Of a stretch of DNA of 64,000 nucleotides, positions 1-7,986 are shown one piece after another. The number at the start of each line of letters is the position of its first letter. The first letter of the stretch is position 1. A program made the translations under genes and the position numbers. The stretch is from an uncultured Flaviramulus sp. (GTDB lineage: Bacteria > Bacteroidota > Bacteroidia > Flavobacteriales > Flavobacteriaceae): assembly GCA_947501105.1 (NCBI GenBank), contig CANMUP010000003.1, forward strand, positions 186,001 to 250,000. Direction: 5' to 3'. Below the pieces are notes generated by a model, which was given only the letters and a program-made list of their open reading frames with translations, was not told the DNA's origin and ran no database searches.

Positions 1-318
1 AATATCTAAAATTAAACCAGGCATAGGAGCTTTTATAGAATTGACATGCTTAGTTGAGCCAATTTCAAACCCCATATCTTTAATTAAAAGATCTAAATTG
101 TTGAAAATATTAACGTTATAAGTGTTGTTGTTAACTTTTACTTTGTATGATTTTGTATTTAAATCTGCATCTACTATTTCAGATTTATAAGATTTGTTTT
201 GCTGAAGAATATGGAATTCAGTTTCTGAAACTTGTAAAGCATCAAGAGTAGATAGGTCTTCGTCTTTAATTTCAAAATCGAAAGTATTATTTACGTTGGC
301 TTTAAAAATATTACTCAT
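1..318 (-). CDS. Biotin carboxyl carrier protein of an acyl-CoA carboxylase (partial)
   Basis: The gene reads leftwards from an ATG at 318 and is cut by the window edge after 106 codons. The visible part ends in APMPGLILDI, the opening strand of a biotinyl/lipoyl domain, so the biotinylated lysine (usual motif MKM) lies outside the window. The preceding 90 or so residues form the N-terminal extension typical of stand-alone biotin carrier subunits of acetyl- or propionyl-CoA carboxylases in Bacteroidota. By family, the protein carries CO2 on biotin between the biotin carboxylase and carboxyltransferase subunits in the cytoplasm. Which acyl-CoA is used cannot be told from this fragment. Confidence 0.85.
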   Translation of the reverse strand, partial: MSNIFKANVNNTFDFEIKDEDLSTLDALQVSETEFHILQQNKSYKSEIVDADLNTKSYKVKVNNNTYNVNIFNNLDLLIKDMGFEIGSTKHVNSIKAPMPGLILDI

Positions 319-453
319 GAGCGTTGTAATTTAGTTCGTAGTAAATATAATTATAATGAACGTGAATTGATTCCTAAAAATAAGAATCAATTCAGCTTTG
401 TTTGGTAAAACTATCTAATTATTGAGCAAGAAAAAATGAGTTTTGTCATGTAT

Positions 454-1128
454 TTAGACTTTAAAATGAGAATTATTTTGATGACGTTTTATTGCTTTTC
501 GAGACAATATTAAGCCTATAAAAAGCGATACAAAAGCACCAATCCAAATTCCAGGAACAAAATCTATAAATAAGAAAAAGTCGTAGGCACCATGAAAAAC
601 GACAGCTAGCAATAAGCCAGTTAAGTTTAGTACTATTCTATTATTTGAAAATTTTGCTTTCCCCATATAATAACCCATTAAAATACCAAAAGTAGCATGC
701 GCAGGAACTGCAGTAAATGCTCTAAGTAATGCTGTTTGGTAACCACCTTCTAGCACATAAAAAATATTTTCGGTTGCTGCAAAACCCATAGATACCATAA
801 CGGCGTAAACAATACCATCAAAGGGTTCGTTAAAGGCTTTGTTTTTTTGTGAAAAGTATCTAACAATTACATATTTGCTAAACTCCTCGGTTAATGCAAC
901 TACAAAAAACGCTTTTATAAACTGCTGAAAAATGCTGGTATGATTTGTTAATGGCAAAACCACATCAATTGCATAATAGAGAATAGTAGTAATTACAATA
1001 CTTACAATAGCACCTAATAAAAAGTTGTAAAAAAGTAAGCGCTTGGGTTCCTTTTCGTATTTATCTTTAAAATATATATAGAGTATTATTATAAAAACAG
1101 GAGCAATTGCGGTAAGTAGTAAATTCAT
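454..1128 (-). CDS. PrsW-type intramembrane protease (CPBP-like glutamic/metalloprotease)
   Basis: This 224-residue protein has about seven hydrophobic segments. It carries the PrsW signatures: EEFSK at residues 81-85, an E-N pair at 120-121 in the next conserved helix, and a histidine at 144 (PAHATFG). PrsW proteases in Bacillus cleave an anti-sigma factor in the membrane to release a sigma factor. Here the substrate is unknown, and the two ECF systems in this window are not adjacent. The gene stands alone between the biotin carrier gene and a Nudix gene, 64 bp downstream of the latter, with no clear promoter seen. Confidence 0.85.
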   Translation of the reverse strand: MNLLLTAIAPVFIIILYIYFKDKYEKEPKRLLFYNFLLGAIVSIVITTILYYAIDVVLPLTNHTSIFQQFIKAFFVVALTEEFSKYVIVRYFSQKNKAFNEPFDGIVYAVMVSMGFAATENIFYVLEGGYQTALLRAFTAVPAHATFGILMGYYMGKAKFSNNRIVLNLTGLLLAVVFHGAYDFFLFIDFVPGIWIGAFVSLFIGLILSRKAIKRHQNNSHFKV

Positions 1129-1192
1129 TTATAAAATGAGCTATATTAAAGCGGTTAACATATTCAGATTAAAAGTAGTCAAAAAAATATAG

Positions 1193-1747
1193 TTATTTAA
1201 TTCTTCTTATAATGTTTTGCAAAACAGTTTCGTAATACGATTTGTTTGAAGGAACAAAATGATTTTCGTTATCATTTATGTTATCAATAAGCTGTTTAAA
1301 ATCATCTGTAGAAATTAGTTTTAAAGCTTCAACTTCTTCAGTTTGTGGTATTAAATCAGAAAGAGCAACTTTTAACTCTGAGATAAAAGAATGATGAAAC
1401 TCATTGTCAATAATACCATTTTCATAAGTTTGAAAACATTCATAAACACCAATTTTAATCAAGTCATTTTCAAAAAGGGACAACCCAATTTCTTCTTTAG
1501 TTTCTCTTATGGCGCCTTGTATAATGGTTTCTCCAGTATCTATATGCCCAGCTACCGAAACATCCCAAAGAAGCGGGAAAATTATTTTTTTTGCAGATCG
1601 TTGCGATAGTAAAACACCTCCATTGTTGGTGTAAAACCAAACATGAGCTGTGTTATGATAATGTCCTTCTTTATGGATGATTGATTTAGGTACAGATTTA
1701 CCAGTTGGTTCGCCTTGCTTTGTTACTATATCAATAAACTCATCCAT
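1193..1747 (-). CDS. Nudix hydrolase (isopentenyl-diphosphate isomerase-like family)
   Basis: A complete Nudix box lies at residues 67-89: G67, E73, then R81-E82, E85-E86 and G88 with exact family spacing. The N-terminus (MDEFIDIVTKQGEPTGKS) and the HNTAHVWFY segment resemble Nudix proteins often labelled IPP isomerase type 1-like. However, I do not see the cysteine expected in the active site of true isomerases, so a pyrophosphohydrolase acting on a nucleotide-type substrate is safer. The gene is 9 bp downstream of the aminotransferase gene on the same strand, so the two are probably cotranscribed. Confidence 0.85.
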   Translation of the reverse strand: MDEFIDIVTKQGEPTGKSVPKSIIHKEGHYHNTAHVWFYTNNGGVLLSQRSAKKIIFPLLWDVSVAGHIDTGETIIQGAIRETKEEIGLSLFENDLIKIGVYECFQTYENGIIDNEFHHSFISELKVALSDLIPQTEEVEALKLISTDDFKQLIDNINDNENHFVPSNKSYYETVLQNIIRRIK

Positions 1748-1756
1748 ATTAAACCT

Positions 1757-2908
1757 TTATAAATGAGAAGCTATACATGATATTAGAGGCTTAAAATCTT
1801 CGGCTGTATTGAATAAATGACAAGAAATCCTAATATAATTGCCCCTAAATGAAACAAAAATATTTTTGTTAAATAAGTCTTTCTTTAAGGCATCAACATC
1901 TAATCTTTCAGGTAATCTAACTCCGAATAGATGATGTGTTCTATATTCTGAATCTTCAATATAGCAACCTAAAGCTTTTAATTCTTTAACAGCTTCCGCA
2001 GAAATGTTTTTGCAATAATCTTGTATGGCTTGTGGTGTCCATTCTAGAACTTGTTTTAAGGCTTCAATTTGTATTCTAACATATATAAAATTTCCACTTT
2101 CACCAACAGAATAACGATTAGCTAGAGGTTTATATCTAGGTTCGTAATTTGTTAATCCAGCAAAATTTTCGCTATTCAATCGGTTAGACCAATTTTCTTC
2201 AATAGGATTGCCATTATCAAAATAAGCTCCATAATAGGCATAAGCACATCCGTAAGGACCAAATAACCATTTATAACCAGCACAAATTAAAGCATCGGGT
2301 TGAAGTTCTTTAATAGAAAAGGGTAGTGCACCAACCGATTGCGATCCATCAATAATTAAAAGAGCATGGTGTTGTTTCGCTTTCGTGTTAATAGCTTTTA
2401 AATCGAATAAGCTCCCGTTAGACCAATGAATATTACCCATGGCAATCACAGCAGTATTACTATTTATAGCGTTTAAAATGACTTCGTTCCAAAGTTTAAC
2501 ACGGTCAGTATCAGATTTTGGAGCACTGATAGTTTTTATTGTAGCATTATATTTTTCAGCTAATTTTTGCCATGTATAAACATTACTAGGAAATTGCTCA
2601 TCTATAATTAGAATTTCATCATTTTCTTTTAAAACAATATTATTGGCAACGGTTGCTATACCATAAGAAGCAGATGGAATTGTTGCAATACGATTAAAAT
2701 CATCTGCATCAATAAGTTGAGCGAATAGTTTTTTAAGCTCTATAACGGGTTCAAAATAATCTGAAATCCTGATTTTGTAGGGACGATTTTTCTGTTTTAG
2801 ACCTTCCAGTCCAGCATCATACAATGCTTTAAAAGCAGGAGATTGGCTAGCTATGTTTAAATAGGTGATATCTTCAGGAATATCGAATAGGTGTTTTTGG
2901 TTCTGCAT
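1757..2908 (-). CDS. Class V aminotransferase-fold PLP-dependent enzyme
   Basis: This 383-residue protein has the fold-type I PLP signature of the NifS/kynureninase/selenocysteine-lyase group. IIDGSQSVGA (D187) is followed by GYKWLFGPYG, with K213 the likely Schiff-base lysine. The usual Cys loop of cysteine desulfurases is absent from the C-terminus, so it is more likely an aminotransferase or lyase of unknown substrate than an Fe-S sulfur donor (a separate cysteine desulfurase lies at 25084). It sits directly upstream of the Nudix gene, and an imperfect hairpin separates it from the M42 peptidase. Confidence 0.8.
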   Translation of the reverse strand: MQNQKHLFDIPEDITYLNIASQSPAFKALYDAGLEGLKQKNRPYKIRISDYFEPVIELKKLFAQLIDADDFNRIATIPSASYGIATVANNIVLKENDEILIIDEQFPSNVYTWQKLAEKYNATIKTISAPKSDTDRVKLWNEVILNAINSNTAVIAMGNIHWSNGSLFDLKAINTKAKQHHALLIIDGSQSVGALPFSIKELQPDALICAGYKWLFGPYGCAYAYYGAYFDNGNPIEENWSNRLNSENFAGLTNYEPRYKPLANRYSVGESGNFIYVRIQIEALKQVLEWTPQAIQDYCKNISAEAVKELKALGCYIEDSEYRTHHLFGVRLPERLDVDALKKDLFNKNIFVSFRGNYIRISCHLFNTAEDFKPLISCIASHL

Positions 2909-2921
2909 GGAATAGAATTTA

Positions 2922-2977
2922 TGTCACCTTGAGCGCAGTCCAAACGGTTTTATAGTTATCAACTGCGCTCAAAGGAC
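2922..2977. repeat. Inverted repeat of dispersed flavobacterial type between two genes
   Basis: An 11-base perfect stem (TTGAGCGCAGT at 2929-2939 with ACTGCGCTCAA at 2962-2972) is flanked by GTCA...and...GGAC, which extend it imperfectly. The G+C-rich arms stand out from the A+T-rich surroundings. The hairpin fills the gap between the M42 peptidase stop and the aminotransferase start, so it would be transcribed and could end or stabilise the upstream message. I recall similar 'GTCACCTTGAGCGCAGTC' units from other flavobacterial genomes. Confidence 0.6.
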
Positions 2978-2980
2978 AAA

Positions 2981-4069
2981 TTATTCAAAATAGCTAAAAG
3001 ATTCTCCATCTTTTATATTAAGTAATGTTTCGTAAATTAATTTAATTACATTTTCCACATCATCTCTATGTACCATTTCTACAGTAGTATGCATGTAACG
3101 AAGCGGTAAAGAAATTAGGGCAGAGGCAACGCCGCCATTACTGTAAGCAAAAGCATCAGTATCGGTTCCGGTTGCTCTAGACAATGCTGAGCGCTGGAAA
3201 GGTATCTTCTTTTCTTCAGCAGTTTCAGTAATTAAGTCACGTAGTTTTTGTTGCACAGCAGGAGCATAAGCAACAACTGGGCCTTTACCAAGTTCTAAGT
3301 GGCCTTCTTTTTTCTTTTCTATCATTGGTGTTGTCGTATCATGCGTAACATCCGTCACAATAGCTACGTTTGGTTTAATGGTGTGGGTAATCATTTCTGC
3401 TCCACGCAACCCAATTTCTTCTTGAACAGAATTAGTAATGTATAGGCCAAAAGGCAATTCTTTTTTATTTTCTTTAAGTAATCGGGCTACTTCAGCAATC
3501 ATGAAACCGCCCATTCTATTGTCCAAAGCACGACAAACAAAATTCTCTTTATTTAAAATATGAAATTCATCAGGATAGGTAATAACACACCCAACATGCA
3601 CCCCTAGTTTCTCAACATCTTTTTTGGTTTTGCAACCACAATCAATAAAAATATTATCTGGTTTTGGCGCTTCTTCTTTAGCTCTATTTCGAGTATGAAT
3701 TGCTGGCCAACCAAAAACACCTTTTACAATGCCTTTTTTAGTGTGAATATTAACAATTTTACTTGGTGCTATTTGGTGATCGCTTCCGCCATTTCTAATC
3801 ACATAAATTAATCCGTTATCCGAAATATAATTTACATACCACGAAATTTCATCGGCATGCCCTTCAATAACCACCTTGTATTTAGCCTTTGGGTTTATTA
3901 CCCCAACCGCAGTTCCGTAAGTATCTGTAATAAACTCATCAACATAAGGTTTTAGATAATCCATCCAAAGTTTTTGTCCAGTCCATTCGTATCCTGTTGG
4001 AGCTGCATTATTTAAATATTTTTCTAAAAAGTCTATCGATTTTTTATTAAGAATGCTCTTTTTTGCCAT
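2981..4069 (-). CDS. M42-family metallopeptidase (glutamyl/deblocking aminopeptidase)
   Basis: At 362 residues this is the usual length for the family. Metal-site motifs are visible: GHADEISWYV (H71, D73), CRALDNRMGG, the NSVQEEIGLRGA segment with the general-base glutamates, the VTDVTHDT aspartate, and the C-terminal YMHTTVEMVHRDDV. M42 enzymes are cytoplasmic dinuclear-metal aminopeptidases that form dodecamers and trim peptides left by proteolysis. No signal peptide is seen. The ATG at 4069 fits the family N-terminus. A 407-bp gap lies upstream. Confidence 0.92.
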   Translation of the reverse strand: MAKKSILNKKSIDFLEKYLNNAAPTGYEWTGQKLWMDYLKPYVDEFITDTYGTAVGVINPKAKYKVVIEGHADEISWYVNYISDNGLIYVIRNGGSDHQIAPSKIVNIHTKKGIVKGVFGWPAIHTRNRAKEEAPKPDNIFIDCGCKTKKDVEKLGVHVGCVITYPDEFHILNKENFVCRALDNRMGGFMIAEVARLLKENKKELPFGLYITNSVQEEIGLRGAEMITHTIKPNVAIVTDVTHDTTTPMIEKKKEGHLELGKGPVVAYAPAVQQKLRDLITETAEEKKIPFQRSALSRATGTDTDAFAYSNGGVASALISLPLRYMHTTVEMVHRDDVENVIKLIYETLLNIKDGESFSYFE

Positions 4070-4476
4070 TTATAAAAGTTTTGCACTAAAATAATAATAT
4101 AAAATGTAAAAAAATGATTTAAACGATCTCTTAATTATTTTTTTTTGGCGTTACCCAAGGGTCGGGCTTTCCGTTACAAGTCCTCGCGCCAAAAAAGCGC
4201 TGTGGGCTTTTCACTGCAATCCCTAACGCAGATATCTGCTAGCTTATATAATTAGACTGAAAGTTGCTTTACTTTGGAGAGGTTTGTTTAATGTTTTTCA
4301 AGTATATGAATCCGTTTTAATACTGAAATAAATTCAGCACATGTGGTTTATATACTACGTTAAACGAATTTCGATAATTTTTCTGACAAAATCAAGTGTT
4401 TTAATAATTTCAAACCTTAGGTATCTAGTTTTAAGAAATTCAGTATTTTTGGCATAATAAATGCCCCTATTTTTAG
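4070..4476. other. 407-bp gene-free divergent intergenic region
   Basis: The only gene gap over 300 bp in the window. It lies between the divergent M42 peptidase and DUF4294 genes. The left part holds a G+C-rich structured repeat (4147-4229). The rest is A+T-rich and shows no open frame or tRNA-like structure. A TATTTTTG hexamer-like element at 4444-4451 could be the -7 box of the DUF4294 gene, but no TTG sits at the usual distance upstream. Confidence 0.6.
4147..4229. repeat. Dispersed structured repeat, copy A
   Basis: The element starts GGCGTTACCC and ends CCCTAACGC, giving short inverted ends (GCGTTA/TAACGC). Inside are a small hairpin (ACCC-AA-GGGT), the box GGGCTTTCCGTTA, and a second hairpin (GCGCC-AAAAAA-GCGCT). 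It is markedly G+C-richer than its surroundings. A divergent copy with the same order of parts is at 12515-12597. I recall related elements in many flavobacterial genomes. I see no coding capacity and the role is unknown. Confidence 0.6.
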
Positions 4477-5160
4477 ATGAATTATTTCAAATACATATTT
4501 ATTCTTTTTCCGCTTTTAACAGTAGCTCAAATTAGTGATGTAGAGCAAGATTCTACTGCGGTTGAGTATATTATTGTTGAAGGCGACTCTATACCTCGAA
4601 CATCTATCGATTTAGATGAAGTTATGCTATTGCATAAGCTTCAATTTGATAGTAAAAAGGATCGTGTTAGGTATTTAATTTTACGCAGAAAAACAATAAA
4701 AGTATATCCTTATGCAAAAATGGCTGCTGAACGTTTAGATTCTATGAACAAACGATTAGCTAGTATTAAAAAGAAACGCCATAAAAAAAAATATGCTAAG
4801 CGTGTACAAAAATATATAGAAGGCGAGTTCTCTGAGGAATTAAAAAAATTAACGCGTACAGAAGGTCAAATACTAGTTAAGTTAATACATCGGCAAACCG
4901 GTAAAACTGCTTTTAATTTAGTGAAAGAATTGCGCAACGGTTGGCGTGCATTTTGGTATAACACAACAGCCAGTATGTTTGATATTTCTTTAAAACGTGA
5001 ATTCGATCCCTTTAATGAAAAAGAAGACTATTTAATTGAAGATATTCTGCAACGTAACTTTCAAAGCGGACGTTTAGAAAGGCAAAAATCAAAGCTTGAA
5101 TTCGATTTCTACGATTTAACCGATAAATGGTTTAAGCCTACTTTAAATAGCAAGCAATAG
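4477..5160 (+). CDS. DUF4294 domain-containing exported protein
   Basis: This 227-residue protein has a short N-terminal signal peptide ending near TVAQ. It then carries the DUF4294 region, rich in basic residues (KKKRHKKKYAKRVQKY) and ending in a conserved stretch with ELRNGWRAFWYNTTASMF and LKREFDPFNEKEDYLIEDIL. The family is nearly restricted to Bacteroidota and has no known function; periplasmic or envelope location is inferred from the signal. The next gene starts 3 bp after the stop, so the two are probably one operon. Confidence 0.85.
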   Translation: MNYFKYIFILFPLLTVAQISDVEQDSTAVEYIIVEGDSIPRTSIDLDEVMLLHKLQFDSKKDRVRYLILRRKTIKVYPYAKMAAERLDSMNKRLASIKKKRHKKKYAKRVQKYIEGEFSEELKKLTRTEGQILVKLIHRQTGKTAFNLVKELRNGWRAFWYNTTASMFDISLKREFDPFNEKEDYLIEDILQRNFQSGRLERQKSKLEFDFYDLTDKWFKPTLNSKQ

Positions 5161-5163
5161 TTT

Positions 5164-5790
5164 ATGCGTGTACAAACTCCATTTGAGGAAAAGTTGAATG
5201 CTACTACTCATGCGCTTGGTGCTTTATTTGGCATTGTAGCTTTGGTGTTACTAATTATTTTTGATAATAAAAAAACACCTTGGAGTTTATTTAGTGTTAT
5301 TGTTTATGGTAGTTCTATTATTGTGCTATTCTTGGCATCAACATTTTATCATTCAGTAAAAAGTGAAAAGCAAAAGCATTATTTTAGAATTGTAGACCAC
5401 ATCAGTATTTATCTTTTAATAGCTGGAACCTATACACCAGTTTGTTTAATTTCTATAGAACAGAGTTTAGGCTGGACCTTATTTTTTGCAGTTTGGGGTA
5501 TCGCAGCTTTTGGTGTTATTTTAAAATTGTTTTTTACAGGGCGTTTTGAAGTTTTCTCAACGCTTCTGTATTTAATTATGGGTTGGCTTATTGTATTCGA
5601 TTTTACAAGTTTATCTGAGGCTATTGGTAGTGATGGTATTTTATTTCTTTTCGCTGGTGGATTAGCCTATACGGTTGGTATTATTTTTTATGCTATAGAA
5701 AAAATTCCGTACAATCATGTTATTTGGCATTTATTTGTTTTAGCAGGAGCTATTCTCCATTTTTTTATGATTTTCTTTTACGTGATTTAA
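5164..5790 (+). CDS. trhA: Hemolysin III / PAQR-family membrane protein (TrhA-like)
   Basis: A 208-residue protein with seven predicted membrane helices. It has the conserved zinc-site residues of the PAQR/hemolysin III family: S59 and H63 (LASTFYHS), D78-H79 (RIVDHISIYLLIAGTYTP), and H185 and H189 with H199 in the last helix (NHVIWHLFVLAGAILH). Bacterial members such as TrhA of E. coli influence membrane fluidity; the old hemolysin label is not good evidence of toxin activity. Its start lies 3 bp after the DUF4294 gene, suggesting cotranscription. Confidence 0.88.
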   Translation: MRVQTPFEEKLNATTHALGALFGIVALVLLIIFDNKKTPWSLFSVIVYGSSIIVLFLASTFYHSVKSEKQKHYFRIVDHISIYLLIAGTYTPVCLISIEQSLGWTLFFAVWGIAAFGVILKLFFTGRFEVFSTLLYLIMGWLIVFDFTSLSEAIGSDGILFLFAGGLAYTVGIIFYAIEKIPYNHVIWHLFVLAGAILHFFMIFFYVI

Positions 5791-5813
5791 AAAGGAAATG
5801 AAGCATACATCTA

Positions 5814-6566
5814 TTATTTCTTTATCAATTTAAAAGAACGCTCTTTATTGTTTTGCGTTATTTTTAAAATATAAATGCCAATAGACAGAGCGTTTCCATT
5901 TAGCGTTAATTCGTAAGTGTCTATTCCTTCAGACATATTGAATGTATTGCTAGTAATATGTCTTCCTAAAAGATCATATAAAGCATAATTTACAGGCGCA
6001 TTTTCATCAAGCGAAACTATTTTTAAAGACACATTATTTATAAACGGGTTAGGGTAAGCCATAGCATTAAAACCATCAGCTTCATCAATAACTTCAAATG
6101 GATCAGTTATAGAAATTTTTAATTCACTTAAGCCGTAACAATCACCTCCATAATTTGATGATGGTGTAATTAAAACGAAACGTGCTTTGGTAGCATTAAA
6201 ATCAGGGCCTTCATCACCTTCATACGTGGTTATACCTGGAGCCTGTTTTAGATTGAATTCACCCAAATTTGTCCAAGTAACACCATCTAAAGAGTAATCG
6301 ATATTAAAATCATTTATACCGTAGTTTAGATTTTTTGGTTCGTTTGCATTCCAAAGTTTTGTTTCATTTAAAACATAGTTATAACCCAAATCGTACATAA
6401 TCCAATGTGTTTCACCATAAGATACAATAGGATTTGGTGATTTTTCGCAAGATACCCAACCATCAAACCAATTGGTGCTATGGCGATCGGGATAACATTG
6501 AGCAGCTAGAAATGTTGTGCTCAATAAAGAAAAAATCAATATGTATAAAAAGCCTTTTTTCATCAT
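5814..6566 (-). CDS. T9SS type A sorting-domain protein with discoidin-like domain
   Basis: This 250-residue protein has a signal peptide (about residues 1-23, ending LAAQ). A middle region (about 25-150) resembles an F5/8 type C (discoidin) fold, with a Cys near each end and the INDFNIDYSLDGVTWTNLGEF pattern. The C-terminal domain (about 168-250) starts AYPNPF and ends FKLIKK, a standard type A T9SS signal, so the product should be exported and anchored at the cell surface. Its start overlaps the DUF1501 stop by 4 bp, indicating translational coupling in a three-gene operon. Carbohydrate or polymer binding is a guess from the fold. Confidence 0.85.
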   Translation of the reverse strand: MMKKGFLYILIFSLLSTTFLAAQCYPDRHSTNWFDGWVSCEKSPNPIVSYGETHWIMYDLGYNYVLNETKLWNANEPKNLNYGINDFNIDYSLDGVTWTNLGEFNLKQAPGITTYEGDEGPDFNATKARFVLITPSSNYGGDCYGLSELKISITDPFEVIDEADGFNAMAYPNPFINNVSLKIVSLDENAPVNYALYDLLGRHITSNTFNMSEGIDTYELTLNGNALSIGIYILKITQNNKERSFKLIKK

Positions 6567-7981
6567 GTCATATTCATAAATCCTAATGGAGCAACACCAG
6601 AATTTGTATCATAAAAATTTGAAATATTAGGAAGAACAGTAGTGAGTTCTGATGCTGGTACACCAAACCAAAGTGCTAATTCAGCCATATACATATCAGC
6701 TGCCGTTGTTGGTATCATTACACCATCTTGAAAATCTGCATCACTATTTAATGCCAAAATTGGGTATTGGCCATATATTTCTTTACCGTTTACAGCACCA
6801 CCCATAATAAAAGCATTTCCTCCCCAAGCATGATCTGTACCATTCCCGTTTGATGTAAGTGTTCTTGCAAAGTCTGAAATGCTAAATGTTGTTACACAAT
6901 CGCTAGTATTTAACTCGGTCATTAAATCACTGAAATATTTTAGAGCTTCGTTAACTTGCGCTAATTTCCCTGCCTGATTTATAAGAAGCTCATCATGATG
7001 ATCCCAACCTCCAAGTTGTACAAAAAATATCTGCCTAGAAAAACCTAAAGTATCTCTAGTGGCAATAGTTTTAGCAACCATTCTTAGCTGTTTTGCTAAA
7101 TTATTATATTCTGGAAGTGTAGTGTTAAAATCTGAAACTGTATCGATAGCAGATTGAAACTCTAAATTAGATTCGTTAGAAGATTTTATAGTATTCTTAT
7201 ACGTGTTTTTAAAAATATCTTGATAATCTCTTTCTAGCATAGAGTTTAAGGCTTCAGTACGAAGTTGGTTAAAAAAATTAGTGCCACCGTAGCCATTAAT
7301 ACCAATACTACCATTATTGCTTATAGCATATGGAATAATTTCATCTCCACGCTGAAAAATGTTACTTCCTCTTAATGAAATATTCATGGAAACATTTTGA
7401 TTAGAATTCATAGACTGTACGAGGTCTGCTATTTTTCCTCCCCAACCAATATTGGTTCTTTCGTGTGGTCTTCCTGTTTGCCATTGTTGTATTTGGTCAG
7501 CGTGTGAAAATAAACCAAGTGGTGTTTTAACCACATTGTTTTTAATATCAGTTTTTGTAGAAGGTTCTATTAGCGTGCCAACGTTAGAAAGAAAAGCAAG
7601 ATTTCCATTTTCAAACAGTTGTTGCATATCGGGCATTGATGGATGTACTCCAAATACTCTGCCATCTGTTGTAATAGGGTTGATTTGTAAAATATCATTT
7701 TGCGGAATAGCTAAGTTTGAACGTGTTGTTGCATACTCGTTATATTCATTTGTTCCTTTTGGCATGAGCATGTTAAAAGAATCGTTTCCACCACCAAGCA
7801 TTAAGCATACCAAAGCTTTGTAATTACCTCCAAAAGGGGTTATTAGTGAAGAATTATCCATAGCTGTTGCAGCAATAGCTTTTAGATTTATTAAAGACGA
7901 AAAGAGAGTAGTGTACCCAAGTGCTGCACAGGAATCTCCAAGGAATTTTCGTCTAGATATGTTATGTTTTTCTTTAGCCAT
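6563..7981 (-). CDS. DUF1501 domain-containing exported protein
   Basis: At 472 residues this matches the DUF1501 family, which belongs to the alkaline phosphatase/sulfatase superfamily. The N-terminus carries a Tat-like signal (SRRKFLG at residues 9-15 followed by a hydrophobic stretch). Family motifs are CLMLGGGNDSFNML, VQLGGWDHHDEL and TDHAWGGNAFIMGGAV. The gene lies between the DUF1800 gene (5-bp gap) and the T9SS gene (4-bp overlap). DUF1800/DUF1501 pairs recur across Bacteroidota and other phyla. The substrate is unknown; Tat export implies folding, possibly with metal, in the cytoplasm. Confidence 0.9.
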   Translation of the reverse strand: MAKEKHNISRRKFLGDSCAALGYTTLFSSLINLKAIAATAMDNSSLITPFGGNYKALVCLMLGGGNDSFNMLMPKGTNEYNEYATTRSNLAIPQNDILQINPITTDGRVFGVHPSMPDMQQLFENGNLAFLSNVGTLIEPSTKTDIKNNVVKTPLGLFSHADQIQQWQTGRPHERTNIGWGGKIADLVQSMNSNQNVSMNISLRGSNIFQRGDEIIPYAISNNGSIGINGYGGTNFFNQLRTEALNSMLERDYQDIFKNTYKNTIKSSNESNLEFQSAIDTVSDFNTTLPEYNNLAKQLRMVAKTIATRDTLGFSRQIFFVQLGGWDHHDELLINQAGKLAQVNEALKYFSDLMTELNTSDCVTTFSISDFARTLTSNGNGTDHAWGGNAFIMGGAVNGKEIYGQYPILALNSDADFQDGVMIPTTAADMYMAELALWFGVPASELTTVLPNISNFYDTNSGVAPLGFMNMT

Positions 7982-7986
7982 TAGTT

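Noticed and set aside
4147-4229. Riboswitch or small RNA gene
   Set aside because: The structure matches another intergenic copy better than any riboswitch class I know, and no promoter is seen.
7452-7823. 123-codon plus-strand frame inside the DUF1501 gene
   Set aside because: Antisense shadow of a well-supported gene; composition is not natural and no start signal is visible.
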